This document shows positions 1 to 11,159 of a stretch of DNA of 64,000 bases, piece by piece. The notes under the pieces were generated by a model that worked only from the letters and a program-made list of their open reading frames with translations, did not search any database and was not told where the DNA came from. The DNA lies in NCBI GenBank assembly GCA_949316235.1, contig OX438743.1, positions 36,611,242-36,675,241 on the forward strand, in the 5' to 3' direction. A program made the position numbers and the translations under genes. This DNA is from Oegoconia quadripuncta. Lineage: Eukaryota; Arthropoda; Insecta; Lepidoptera; Autostichidae. Numbering within the stretch: the first letter of the stretch is position 1; every line of letters starts with the position of its first letter.

Positions 1-486
1 TTATAAAATATAAGTACCTATATTCTTCGCCATACGGAAAGTACAGTCAGTATCAAATACTTAAGAGCAATTAAGTTGTACGCATTCTGTTTCCATCAAC
101 ATCTATTCAACCAAACTGGTCAAATTTTTATGAGCATCGAGCGTACAGCTGTTAATATTTGGATTATAAAATGCTTAAATCTGGACAGTTTTTGTTATTA
201 GATTCTAAACGTGAACTACTTGAATCTTTGTATAACCTAGGGAAGTCATCAATTCTCACCATTTGCAAGATTATTTATAAATTTTATTAATGTCTGGTAG
301 TGAGCCTGAATGTGATTCATAAAAATATTTGGCTACTACTTCTATATTTGCTCCTGACAGTACTTTCTATTTCATTACTCACTAATTTTTACTTATTACC
401 TTTCATTTTGATGAAAATATACTGTATTCGTTACATCATATTAAAATTTTATTTTTATAACCTTACCTGCTAGTTCTATTAAACAT
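1..486. other. AT-rich flank, no gene seen
   Basis: AT-rich DNA with stop codons in all frames and no repeat that recurs elsewhere in the window. It ends where the first satellite unit begins, just left of the mariner insertion. Confidence 0.5.
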
Positions 487-537
487 TATGTCACACCAGT
501 ACGTACGTAAGACACATCATGCACCACTGCACCGGTA
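487..537. repeat. Left remnant of the 64-bp satellite array
   Basis: About 51 bp match the same 64-bp unit that resumes at 2662 (ATGTCACACCAGTACGTACG, then the ACATCATG and CACTGC motifs). The unit breaks at GGTA and continues at TATGCAG on the far side of the transposon, so the array existed before the insertion. Confidence 0.85.
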
Positions 538-807
538 TACAGGGCGTCCCAAAGTTATGGGACATGAAGGGGAAGTACCTTAAATATCGTAGATAGTGAA
601 TTTTGCTCAAAGAAGACTTTATGTTATTTTTAAAAGTTAGTAATTCTGCATTCATAGATTTTCTAAAAATTACTTGCTTCGGCTGGGAATCGAACCGACT
701 TAAATGTGAAAAAAAAAACACCCTACTTTTATGATGCCAATCGAAAGAATAGCTAAAAAATAATAACTCTGCCTAAGTAACATAGTATTTTAAAAGAAAG
801 GAACAAC
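538..807 (+). repeat. Left terminal inverted repeat of the mariner element
   Basis: Matches the reverse complement of 2392-2661 over about 270 bp with only a few differences (for example CTTGCTTCGG versus TTTGCTTCGG, and the length of a poly(A) run). It contains GGGAATCGAACC, which on the other strand reads as a tRNA B-box-like GGTTCGATTCCC. Apparent short reading frames in both arms are mirror images of each other and are not genes. Confidence 0.92.
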
Positions 808-1052
808 ATAAAATGATTGAGTCAAATTTCAAGAAAGTTATTTATTGCCGACGACGTTCGAAAAGTAGCGATATTATCATTCCAAAGATAGCATTGATTA
901 TTCGTAAATAAGTACCCACTTCATAAAATAGGTACTAACATAGTTTTCCTTATTATAAGTGCACGTGTAGATGAAATGATAAAACTTGTATTTCAATACG
1001 TCCTCTGTAAGCTAGACAGAAGGCAAATTAAAAACAAAAATAAATAATTTAT

Positions 1053-1186
1053 AATTTGAAAATGGAACAGTTTATGACAGCGTTTGTTTGAATGCATACT
1101 TTTTAAGATATTTTAAAAAGAAGTGATATTTTTAAATGTTGTTCTTAAATTTGAAAATGGAACAGTATGTGCGAGCGTTTGTTTTT
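1053..1186 (+). repeat. Direct repeat upstream of the transposase start
   Basis: AATTTGAAAATGGAACAGT followed by a GCGTTTGTTT motif occurs at about 1053-1090 and again at about 1148-1186, roughly 95 bp apart, between the left TIR and the start codon. Internal repeats near transposon ends can bind transposase; that role is an inference here. Confidence 0.6.
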
Positions 1187-1251
1187 CGGATATTGATCTG
1201 TTTAGTCTCAATTCACTTACACAAGTGTTATTGTGTTAATTTATTGCGAAC

Positions 1252-2313
1252 ATGGCATATCAAGTAAGTTTTGATCTAATGGAAGCATATTTTTTGAACG
1301 ATAAAGATATCTCTAGAAGTTTGCGGTGGTATGGCGTAAAATATCCTGATAGACAAATACCGTCTCGTAAAGTTTTGAAAAGGCTTGTGAACAATTTGAA
1401 AACTCTGGGACGTTTCGATAAACGCCCAAGAGAACCACAGCAAGAAAACCATACGATCAACGACGAAGAACTTGGTATTTTAATTTACTTTTCGGCTTTT
1501 CCGAAAGCATCGGTGAGAGAAGGAGAACATGAAATTGGAGTTTCAAAAAGTAAAATACACCGTGTATTAAAAAAACACGGTTTTAAGAGTTATGTTGAAG
1601 GACGATTGGTTCAAAAATTACTTCCGGGGGATACAGAAAGGAGAAAAAATTTCTGTCTTGATATCCAGGCACGATTGCTCGAAGATCCAAATTTTTTGGA
1701 TAATATTATTTGGACAGACGAATCTAACTTTAGCAATAACGGTATGTATAACCGCAACAATAATCGTATTTGGTCTAAAGAAAATCCCCTACGAGTGACT
1801 GAAACTAATAACCAAGTGCGTTTTTCACTCAACTGTTGGTGCGGACTTTTAAAAAACCGGGTTTTCTTAATCCATTTTTACCAAGGAACCTTGAACACAG
1901 AAAAGTATTTAGGAATACTTCAAATTTTAAGGGATAAGATAAGAAACCATTCCGCGGCGGAGCAAGAAAACTTAATTTTCCAACAAGATGGAGCTCCGGC
2001 TCATAATAGTCGGAGAGCAGCAGATTTTCTAAATGAATGTTTTCCTACATGGATTGGTACAAATGGACCGATTAGATGGCCGGCCAGATCCCCGGACCTC
2101 ACACCATTAGATTTCTTCTTTTGGGGATACGTGAAAGATATGCTATACAAAAAGCGATACGAGAACGTAGGCGAGTTGCAAACAGAATTGTGCCATATCA
2201 CATCGAGTGTTCACCATAAAATGATTAGAAAATCAACAGGCAGCGGGCTCATTAAAAGATTGGCGATTTGCGTAAGACAAGAGGGATCACATTTTGAGCA
2301 TTTAATTAATTAA
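1252..2313 (+). CDS. Mariner-type DDD transposase, intact
   Basis: A 353-residue protein that should bind the element's inverted repeats and catalyse cut-and-paste transposition in the nucleus. The N-terminal ~60 residues resemble the DUF4817 helix-turn-helix (KYPDRQIPSRKVLKRL), followed by a second HTH region around residues 85-125 (VSKSKIHRVLKKHGFKSY). The catalytic domain shows the first Asp in IIWTDESNF, the second in FQQDGAPAH and the third in SPDLTPLDFF, with 40 residues between the last two, compared with 34 in classical mariner. The GYVKDMLY motif follows. The ATG after GCGAAC is the first in frame and gives a family-like length. No frameshift or stop is seen. It is the only gene of the element and lies between its two TIRs. 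An insect Tc1/mariner assignment is firm; the exact subgroup is not. Confidence 0.93.
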   Translation: MAYQVSFDLMEAYFLNDKDISRSLRWYGVKYPDRQIPSRKVLKRLVNNLKTLGRFDKRPREPQQENHTINDEELGILIYFSAFPKASVREGEHEIGVSKSKIHRVLKKHGFKSYVEGRLVQKLLPGDTERRKNFCLDIQARLLEDPNFLDNIIWTDESNFSNNGMYNRNNNRIWSKENPLRVTETNNQVRFSLNCWCGLLKNRVFLIHFYQGTLNTEKYLGILQILRDKIRNHSAAEQENLIFQQDGAPAHNSRRAADFLNECFPTWIGTNGPIRWPARSPDLTPLDFFFWGYVKDMLYKKRYENVGELQTELCHITSSVHHKMIRKSTGSGLIKRLAICVRQEGSHFEHLIN

Positions 2314-2391
2314 TTTACAAAAAAATACCTACTTAATTGACTACGGCAGTTTCATGTATGTTTTTTATTTGATTAAAATGATTAATTTCAC

Positions 2392-2661
2392 GTTGTTCCT
2401 TTCTTTTAAAATACTATGTTACTTAGGCAGAGTTATTATTTTTTAGCTATTCTTTCGATTGGCATCATAAAAGTAGGGTGTTTTTTTTTTCACATTTGAG
2501 TCGGTTCGATTCCCAGCCGAAGCAAATAATTTTTAGAAAATCTATGAATGCAGAATTACTAACTTTTAAAAATAACATAAAGTCTTCTTTGAGCAAAATT
2601 CACTATCTACGATATTTAAGGTACTTCCCCTTCATGTCCCATAACTTTGGGACGCCCTGTA
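2392..2661 (-). repeat. Right terminal inverted repeat of the mariner element
   Basis: Reverse complement of 538-807, ending GGGACGCCCTGTA next to the TA duplication. It carries the same B-box-like GGTTCGATTCCC, here on the plus strand, inside TCGGTTCGATTCCCAGCCGA. Confidence 0.92.
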
Positions 2662-4052
2662 TATGCAGTACGTATGTCACACCAGTGCGTACGTAAGATA
2701 CATCATGCTCCAATGCACTGGTATCCATCCAGTACGTATGACAAACCAGTACGTACGTAAGACACATCATGATCCACTGCACTGGTATCTATGCAGTACG
2801 TATGTCACACCAGTACGTAGGTAAGATATAACATGCTCCACTGCACTGGTATCTACGCAGTATGTATGTCACACCAGTGCGTACGTAAGACACATCATGC
2901 TCCAATGCACTGGTATCAATGCAGTACGTATGACACACCAGTGCGTACGTAAGACACATCATGCTCCACTGTACTGGTATCTACGCATTACGTATGCCAC
3001 ACCACTACGTACGTAAGTCTTATCATGCTCCAATGCACTGGTATCAATCCAGTACGTATGACACACCAGTGCGTACGTAAGACACATCATGCTCCACTGT
3101 ACTGGTATCTACGCATTACGTATGCCACACCACTACGTTCGTAAGACATATCATGCTCCAATGCACTGGTATCAATCCAGTACGTATGACACACCAGTGC
3201 GTACGTAAGACACATCATGCTCCACTGTACTGGTACCTACGTATTACGTATGCCACACCACTACGTACGTAAGACATATCATGCTCCACTGCACTGGTAT
3301 CTACACAGTACGTAAGTCACACCAGTACGTACGTAAGACACATCCTGCTCCACTGCACTGGTATCTACGCAGTACGTATGTCACCCCAGTACGTACGTAA
3401 GACACATCATGCTCCACTGCACTGGTATCTACGCAGTACGTATGCCACACCAGTATGGACGTAAGGTACATCATGCTCCATTGCACTGTTTTCTATACAG
3501 TACATGTGTCACACCAGTACGCAAGTAAGGTACATCATGCTTTACTGCATTGATATCTATTCAGTACGTATGTTACACCAGTACGTACATATGGTACATC
3601 ATGATCCACTGCCCTGGTATCTACGTAGTACGTATGTTGCATCAGTACGTACGTAAGGTACATCATGCTCCATGGCACTGGTATCTATACAATACATACG
3701 TCACACCAGTACGTACGTAAGGTACATCATGCTCCATGGCACTGGTATCTATACAGTACATACGTCACACCAGTAAGGAAGTAAGGTACATCATGCTTTA
3801 CTGCATTGATATCTATGCAGTACGTACGTCCCACCAGTACGGACGTAAGGTACATCGTGCTTTACTGCATTGATATCTTTGCTGTACGTATGTTACACTC
3901 GTAAGTATGTATGGTACATCACGCTGCACTGCACTGGTATCTATGCAGTAGGTATGTTACACCAGTACGAACGTACGACACTATATGCTCCAATGCACTG
4001 GTATCTATACAGTATGTATGTCACACCAGTACATATGTGAGTTACATCATTA
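2662..4052. repeat. 64-bp satellite array, about 21 units
   Basis: Units start CAGTACGTATG and contain ACACCAGT, the palindrome TACGTACGTA, AGACACATCATGCTCCA and TGCACTGGTATC. Spacing is exactly 64 bp through the better-conserved part. Units diverge to the right and the array fades at about 4052. CACTGGT and ACCAGTG in successive units could pair into a hairpin. No coding capacity; the apparent short reading frames simply follow the repeat period. Confidence 0.92.
2922..3305. repeat. 128-bp higher-order repeat inside the satellite
   Basis: Two 64-bp variants alternate A-B-A-B-A-B at 2922, 2986, 3050, 3114, 3178 and 3242. Type A has CAGTACGTATGACACACCAG and CACTGTACTGG; type B has CATTACGTATGCCACACCAC and CAATGCACTGG. 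This is local higher-order amplification of a dimer. Confidence 0.85.
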
Positions 4053-7000
4053 CTACTATATAAAATGGACGTAGCTCGGCTACGTATTTAAGTATAAAAT
4101 TAAGCCAACCGTACATACGTAGGCCGCATACGTACAACTACCTCATTGCACGCAATGTAACCGGGTACGTGAGTCCGATTGGCACGATTTTTACTGTAAT
4201 TAAGTAAGCGCAACGCAGAATTACGCACCAGGGTTACGTACTTTTTTCTCAGTGTAGTATGCGAGTTATTTTTATGATGTTCATTATTTATGAGAATCAG
4301 GTTTTAGTTTTTTAAATCAGCGGAGACCGCGTATTCCTGCGCAAATCCGTGATAGGTACCTACCTCAGGTGATAAATTAAAACCATGATAATGATCAAAT
4401 AGTATTCTACCCACCTAGAACTAGATATCTACTAAATAACATAATATGTAGGTATTAACTATGACTTAGTAAATAATACCTATCCAGACGCACCATTAGG
4501 TACCTACCTAGACAACCCTGTACTATGACATCTAGGGTCATTCATTAACTCGATGTCCACACGCACAGAAACCTTTTACGTACCAAAAACTTGTCAGTCA
4601 CTGTATAAATTTAGTTTAAAGTTGTCCATTTTCCAACATCAATAAAATAAAATGAAAAGGGCAGGATATTGGCATATGAACATTCGCAAGGCCCCGGGCA
4701 AGCGGCGGCACGGGCGGTGGCTTTCGCAAGTGCACACAGCGGTTTTAATTAGATCTATCTGAGCATCGCGACCTCGCTGCCAGGATGCGCCTCCAATAAA
4801 AACGCTTTTTTACAGGCCCCAATTGAATACGCGCCATAAAATTTAAACTACGCGCGCTTTTTACGACGCATTTTAACGCTCTTCCGCGTGGCGCGACGTT
4901 TCAGCTTGACCATTGTTCTGACGGTATCGCTTCGTGAAGATTATCTCTAGCGGATACAAGGACACGCACGGATTAACCAATTGCCTAGCGCAGCGATACT
5001 GATGTTAACATTAGACAACATTATGTGGAAATCTAGGTGCTAATCCGCATAATTAGGACACGATTCGGTGACAAAGAGAATTCGTTACAGAACAGGAGCT
5101 CAAATCTGCTAGTTCCATATATAGGTATGCGGCTTGAAAGCTGTCTGGCGCCTTGACCCAGCCTGTATATCTGTATATCTCATATCTGTGGCACGTAAAC
5201 ACAATAAAGCAACGGGCCGGAGTAACCTAGTTGCGAGGATTTGCTTATTCCGTTCGCGGAGAGAGGAAAATGTGCTACATAGACAGAAATATGGTTAAAC
5301 GTGTGATGAGTATACAATATCAAGGTTACGGTTCTCGGAAAATTTATTACCTACCTAGGTATTTGGCTCTGTGGATGTGTTGTAACCACAGTCTAACGAT
5401 TAACTATACCCAAGTATAGGTAAATTTTCTGTCGACATGCCGGTACTATCAGTGTTTATATAACGTAAAGCCGTATATTTCAGAACTTTATCCTCTTACC
5501 TATACACGCTGGTTTTAATTTTGAAGCTTAGGCCCGAATCCATCGTAATCCTGACTGATATACCGTAGCGTCTGTCGCGCGTCGTACCCCGGCTCGATAA
5601 ACGATGGTAATGAATGTGTTAGTAAATATTTATGCCAATCAATCAATTCATAAAGCAAATAGCTATCGAGCCAGTATACCTATAGACAGGCACTCAACGC
5701 ATTATCTGTGTAGAGAAGGCAATTCAAATGTTTAACATGTTACGAATGCAAAAGCAAAGACCTGTTGCAAAAATGCAGAGGACAGTAGACGTTTTACGCA
5801 ACGTTAAATCTCCTATCCATCTGTAATGTGACTAGTGAACAGTTGTTTGTTGAGCAAATGAAACACAACTGTGCAAGCAAACACCGCTCAATGAGTTGCC
5901 AAATATTTTTCGCTCCCGCGGTAAAACATTGAAATTGATTAGTAAAACGACGATAACCACAAATCGTACAATACATTCTATACATGACAACAATGATTAA
6001 CACAAATCTTCCCGAGATATCCCTCGACAAACGACATAACATTCTGGACATTCCACAAGAAAAATCCCTTCTTTCTAAACTTAATTACTTACCTATGACT
6101 AATAAATAATAATTGGTACGGAAAAGGTAGGTATATAAGAATGACATATCAGTAGGTAATATTAATAATCGCAACTTTCTTGTAACACAGCATGCATTAA
6201 AGGAAAGTGGCAGGTACCTTTAACGACTTGGCGATAACTCTGCGTGGGTAGAGAACGAACATGTAAATACTGGCTGTAGGACGTCCGTACCCGTAAATGG
6301 GGAAAGAAAAATAAATGTATCCGGTCGATTTTGTGTGGGATTTGGATTAGTTTTTAATTTACTGTGGCAATTTATACAATGGCCTTATTTACGTAGTTTT
6401 AAGTCTGGAATGTTACCGAACTTGATACCTACAGGCTGATTGGAAACATTATTTTAAACTTATCAGTTCTATTTATCTCTATTCTGTCGTAATATGCAAA
6501 AATTGTCTTAATGTATCAAATATAATTCTATTTTGAGTTACACCACACATAATTTAAAATAACCCAGAAAATGACTGCGTAAAATCCATTTGACACAATT
6601 CCAGCTTTAGCAAGTCTTATGAGAGCGCAATCCTCATGAACATCCCGCACCTTTTTCTTTTCACTAAAAATGCATTAGAGTGCAAAGGATGGAAAGCTCG
6701 ATAATTTCATGAGGTTGAAAGCAACGGGTCGGGGTGTTTAGTTATAAAACGACGTAACGGCCAGCAGAGTGGAGGTTGGTTTGCCTTTGTCTCCGTCCGT
6801 AGCGAGAAATAGGTGACCTAGTTCTTGCCGCACCCGTCGCCAGCCGATTTACTGCGTGTCAACTTAATTGCATTAGTTTTAAGTACTTCATTACGATGCT
6901 ATGGCTTTAGCATTTAAAAAAAAACTAGGCGGTTTCTTACTTTACTAGGATCATCAATTTATACTTAATTCTTGTTACTGTAACTATTAGTATCAGTACT

Positions 7001-8214
7001 TTACAGTTATCTTATATTATGTTGCAATGTTTAAGTACTTAATGTTTCTTTAATGAATGTACCTGCTTATCAAGTTGTACGAGTAAGGATAAAGTAAAAT
7101 AATAATGATTAACCATATACCTAACCAGGTGCTGTAATGACGGTATGCCTTTGGGAGCATAATAATCTGACAGCATAATGTTTTGGGCTCATTGTTATTC
7201 ATTTGTGGCGAAGGACATATTTTTCAACATAGACTGTTTAGCATCGCAACAAAACAATACAACAACCATTAAATTGTTGGTCAATGAACATACATAAAGC
7301 GTCATGTGACCATAGATGTTTCGGCTAGTGGTTTGTGCAAAAGCGCAGTTACGCAGACAAAGCATGAATGCTTATATGTAGGAGCTAAATCTATTTCATT
7401 TAAAGTAGGTACCTATAATGCTAAGTGTAAAAGACAATGTCCTGACTGACTGATTGACCTAGAGATCATCGCGCAGTCCAAAGGCGTGGACTGATGTTGA
7501 TGAAACTTGGCAGGTGTATTCCTTGAGTTAGACAGAGGCATGCTAACAGATTATTTTAATTTCTACTCCCAAGGTTTTCAAGAATGAGAAGAAATATTTC
7601 AATCAAAACTCAATACCCCCGGACCCAACGAAGGATTACTACGGAAATAACTGCGTGCTTCAGATTTTTTTCCTTAGATCCTTTCTAAAAACAAAATCTT
7701 TAAAATGAGACTATTCGATGCCGACTATACTTTGATGATAGGTCAAAAAAATGCTAGATGGCAGCAAGGTCAAATATTTTTAGGAAACGGATTCAGATTT
7801 AAAAACAAAACACAACCTTTCTTCAAAAATGAATGTCTCAGCGACGTCGAATTTTGTAGAAGTATATTATACTTGTGTTTGAGCCCCTTTAGGCCTATTG
7901 CTATAACCAAATTAATGAGTAAACAAATACCGGCATTGAACAAGGACCCCATTGTTCCCCACAATAAAATAGAAGTGATTATGCCGACAATGTAAGCCTA
8001 TTCGAACACGAATAAAGTTGGATCATTAATTACAGTCAAGAGGCGGATAATCATTGAATAGAGACAGAGTCAATTAAGTACGTAGGTACCTACACTAAGG
8101 AATTTTCGTACAAATCAGCACTGCAGCGTTAGCACAATATGAGATGACTTAGGTAGTGACTTGACAAAGTTTCTCATGTCTTAAATCTTATCACTGAACG
8201 TGAAAAATTCTTGG
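4053..8214. other. Unassigned intergenic DNA
   Basis: No coding region with recognisable protein similarity. The stretch holds three TAGGTACCTA palindromes (4353, 4497, 7406), a fourth at 8083, a GC-richer block (4660-4960) and a second somewhat GC-rich patch at 6740-6860. Scattered reading frames of fewer than 100 codons have no recognisable motif. The region 7435-7700 resembles degenerate dispersed repeats but no second copy is seen here. Confidence 0.5.
4660..4960. promoter_or_regulatory. GC-rich block with homeodomain-like motifs, possible regulatory element
   Basis: A sharp local rise in GC inside AT-rich DNA (GCAAGGCCCCGGGCAAGCGG, GCGTGGCGCGACG), next to TTTTAATTAGATC, CAATAAAAACG and GCGCCATAAAA. 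TAATTA and CATAAA-type sites are typical homeodomain targets. It has no open frame and no other copy in the window, which suits a single-copy conserved non-coding element better than a transposon. Function is inferred. Confidence 0.3.
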
Positions 8215-8526
8215 GTTTTTTTTATGCACAACGGGTTAGCACTTGAACTCAATCACCCTGATGTCAAGTGAAGATGAGGCCGAAGGTAGAAGCGTCTTAT
8301 TTGGGCAACTGGCTATCTTATCTCTAACAATCGGAACACAACAATGCTATTAACATTGCTGTTTGGCGACAAATTTAGATAAAATGGTGGTAGCTAGCCA
8401 GGCGGACATTTAAAATGCCCTACCGCCAACCAAACCGAGTACTAAACATGTACTCCGCTAGGGATCGAACCCGCGACCTCCGAATCGTAAACCCAATGTT
8501 GTTTGCATTGAGCCACGAAGGCGGTT
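8215..8526 (-). mobile_element. SINE-2, full-length, tRNA-derived
   Basis: Read on the minus strand it starts AACCGCC, has an A-box region GTGGCTCAATG, a B-box GGTTCGATCCC and a body containing CCGCCTGGCTAGCTACCACC and TGTTGTGTTCCGATTG, and ends in AGGTCAAGTGCTAACCCGTTGTG-like sequence with a poly(A) run (8215-8223 as T). Other copies lie at 19106, 26899, 52719, 53971 and 58403. No intact tRNA cloverleaf follows, so it is not a tRNA gene. Confidence 0.9.
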
Positions 8527-9549
8527 AGGGATTTGTCCGAGGTCACATGGCTATCTCAACAGCGATACACATGCGTTCTTTCATTTCTCTTTCTCACTCC
8601 AGTCGCGCTAAGTTGTGTGCAGCTTAGATTTCTATACACATTTCTAGTAGATATACCTATTGGACCGAAACTTAGTCGGTATAGATTTCAAACATAATTC
8701 TCTGAGATTATCCACCCTTAAAGTTTACGTATTTATCTAGGTAATCTAACCGCAAATGCAGTTTTTTCTCGATTTCGTCCGAGACGAGGCAATCTTGCGA
8801 AGCCGTTTTTTAGAAGTATATTATACTAGATATGCGCACAAATAATCCAAAAACAAAGATTAATGGCTTAGTGGCGCCGCCGTCTTCATAAAATTAAGAG
8901 TTTCCTATTATTTAGAATGGGAGGTAAAAACAATAATTTAAGTAGTTTTCTTTCAGTAGCTAACTTACCTACTTAATGTAAATAGATGTTAACTACTGAA
9001 CGTTCCAAATGGCGTTTCCCATCAGCGTTTGCTTGTTACAAATGTTAATGGTTGAAAGCACCTTTCCAAATATACCCCCATCGCCGTTGGGACGTGCAAG
9101 TCTATAGACACCCATGGGAGGAGATTCAAACAAAGTTACCCCTGTAAATAGAAATGCTTGAGTAGTTCGGCGGCAGAAAGCCACCTGGAGCCGGCCTCCA
9201 ACAGCAGCTGACACAGGTCTATGTCCGCAACATGCAGAGTTTGTCGACAATGTTACGTAAACTGGCTGGGAATTGGTTAGACGTCGCTTAGCTCAATTTA
9301 AACAACATGCATTTACAAAACATCCGTCGTTGCCGGTGTGTCACCAGCAGGGCAGGCATGACCCCTAATCACTACCACGGCAAGATTAAGCTATCACATC
9401 AATGCTATATGTGAATAAGGTAGACGAAGGGTCGTCTCGTGTCAGAGCGACTGGTTCATGCTAACCTCGCTGATTGGGTAGGTCACGCTCTCTTGCTTCA
9501 CTTTGCTGCTTGGGCTTGCGCCCACCTGTGTTTCTTCGTCTTGCATATG
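8527..9549. other. Unassigned DNA with an 85-codon minus-strand frame
   Basis: Contains a minus-strand open frame (8993-9250) with TATTTACAG upstream of a GVTLFESPPMGVYRLARPNG-like stretch. The peptide matches no family I recognise, so it is not called as a gene. Otherwise no repeat copies or motifs stand out. Confidence 0.4.
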
Positions 9550-9735
9550 CGCTGCTGATGAGTTGTGTGGGTTTGTTTGCATGTATATGTATACCATGAG
9601 GTAACCGGTTACATAACTTACCCTATACTCTATGAGATGGGCTTCGCTGCTGATGAGTTGTGTGGGTTTGTTTGCATGTATATACCATGAGGTAACCGGT
9701 TACATAACTTACCCTATACTCTATGAGATGGGCTT
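9550..9735. repeat. 95-bp tandem duplication
   Basis: CGCTGCTGATGAGTTGTGTG starts at 9550 and again at 9645. Both copies run through GGTAACCGGTTACATAAC to TATGAGATGGGCTT. The second lacks 4 bp in the ATGTATATG segment. High identity suggests a recent duplication. Confidence 0.9.
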
Positions 9736-10882
9736 TTGTATCTATGGGAGTCGATGTTATCAGCCCGTCGTTGCGTGGAGGTCATTTTATTCCTTTGCGA
9801 TGGCTACCGTAATTTGTTTTGATATAGACCATGGGTGGGACTGAGTTTCTCCAACCCTTTAGCTTGACTTTCGGTTACCTACGTAGAAATTAGGTAATTT
9901 GGTAGGTACCTATATAGGGTATATTTCGGAGTCTCCCCCGTTACGCGAGGATCGAAGCTATACCTATACGTGCGTAACTGCCCTTCTATTTCGTGTGGGT
10001 TGGTTTCCATTGATAGAGCTACTCTCCACCGTGGGGTATTTTACACTTTGCCAATAAGTATGTATGTATAAAGTTATGGATGTTCTCGGATACTACTTAC
10101 TTATTTATTTTTTAGAAGTGGAGTTTTTTATTCAGCATTACATAGATAAGATAGGTACAAAATATCATAGGGAGTTTCGAATAAGTAAGCCCTTCACTGT
10201 TGTACTGAATTTTTGACAAATTAAATTCGTAAGTACCTATATCTAGGTACTGATTACTCCCTGTTAAGCAGTTTCTTTAAAAATACCATCTGAATTGAAT
10301 CAGTAGTTTCTATTTGATTCGAATTCAAACAGACAGAAATTATCTCTTTATCCTTCCAATTAGTTTCGTTGCAAATATTTTCAATGGACCTACCTACAGA
10401 CACGCAAAACCTTACTTGTATAATATGCATAGATAAAGCGCGCGCATGACGAACATTTATAAAACATATTTATTCATTCATCGACCGTGCTCGTCCTAAT
10501 GATGAGAAATAATCATTTTCTATAATTTGCATCAACAAAATGACCTACTTCAACGTTTGCTATATTTACTTAACATTGACATTGATTTATTTATAGCAAC
10601 AACCGGCTGTTATATTTTGCGTTCATTGAAATTGTTTTAAACCACAAAACATTGTCGTTTACTTATTCGAACCCTATTAACTACACTGAGATAAATTTAC
10701 TGTCAATATAACAACAAAACTTAAACGCTATACAACCCACATAGGAACGTTGCATTTGAGTTAACGTTTTTATTGTCGATAGGTGTTTGTCAATATAACA
10801 ACATTCCGAAACAACTTAGCTATTGTTAAATATGCAAATCTTAATGACAATGTCAACAACGTTGTCATAAAGTCAAATCTAC
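9736..10882. other. Unassigned AT-rich DNA
   Basis: No gene. Holds a TAGGTACCTA palindrome at 9903. Right of about 10550 it becomes rich in AACAA/TTGTT motifs that continue into the repeats at 10883-11270. Confidence 0.45.
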
Positions 10883-11052
10883 TTTTGTCATTCCGACTAC
10901 AGAAATATTGACAATATAACAGCAGAGCTGTCACTGTAGCAAAGTATCCGACCATCATTTGAGAAAGATTTGTCACCCCGACTACAGAAATATTGTCAAT
11001 GAAACAGCAGAACTATGTTGCTATGTTACTGTAGCAATGTGTCCGATTATCC
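10883..11052. repeat. 86-bp imperfect tandem duplication
   Basis: TTTGTCA..CCGACTACAGAAATATTG occurs at 10883 and 10969. Each copy continues through CAGCAGA, CTGTAGCAA and a TCCGA motif. Copies are diverged. Confidence 0.75.
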
Positions 11053-11159
11053 TTCCATTTTGACGTTGTTAATGTGGCAACGTTTATTGTGATTTCAACA
11101 ATAATAAAATCTATACTTTGTCACTGTGTATATTTTCTTTTGTTGTTGTATTTAATTCA

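Larger units (their letters stand above)
538..2661 (+). mobile_element. Mariner-type DNA transposon, complete, long TIRs
   Basis: The element starts TACAGGGCGTCCC and ends GGGACGCCCTGTA, with a TA duplication at 536-537 and 2662-2663. Both ends carry a roughly 270-bp inverted repeat around one transposase reading frame. Length is 2,124 bp. TIR arms are nearly identical by eye and the transposase frame is open, so the copy looks young. It lies inside a satellite array, cutting a repeat unit at GGTA/TATGCAG. Transposase family features (TDES, QQDGAPAH, RSPDLTPLDFF) place it in the Tc1/mariner superfamily, in the DUF4817-type helix-turn-helix group common in insects. It could be autonomous; that is an inference from intactness. 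Confidence 0.93.

Noticed and set aside
491..721. Mirror-image 72-76 codon frames at 491-721 and 2478-2696
   Set aside because: They are the two TIR arms of the mariner element read in opposite directions, so they are identical by inversion and not genes.
2662..4052. CRISPR-like regular repeats
   Set aside because: The period is regular, but there are no unique spacers, no leader and no cas genes; the 64-bp unit is contiguous, and the context is an insect genome. It is a satellite.
8993..9250. 85-codon minus-strand frame with an internal TATTTACAG
   Set aside because: The peptide has no recognised motif, the acceptor-like site lies inside the open frame, and no partner exons could be placed.
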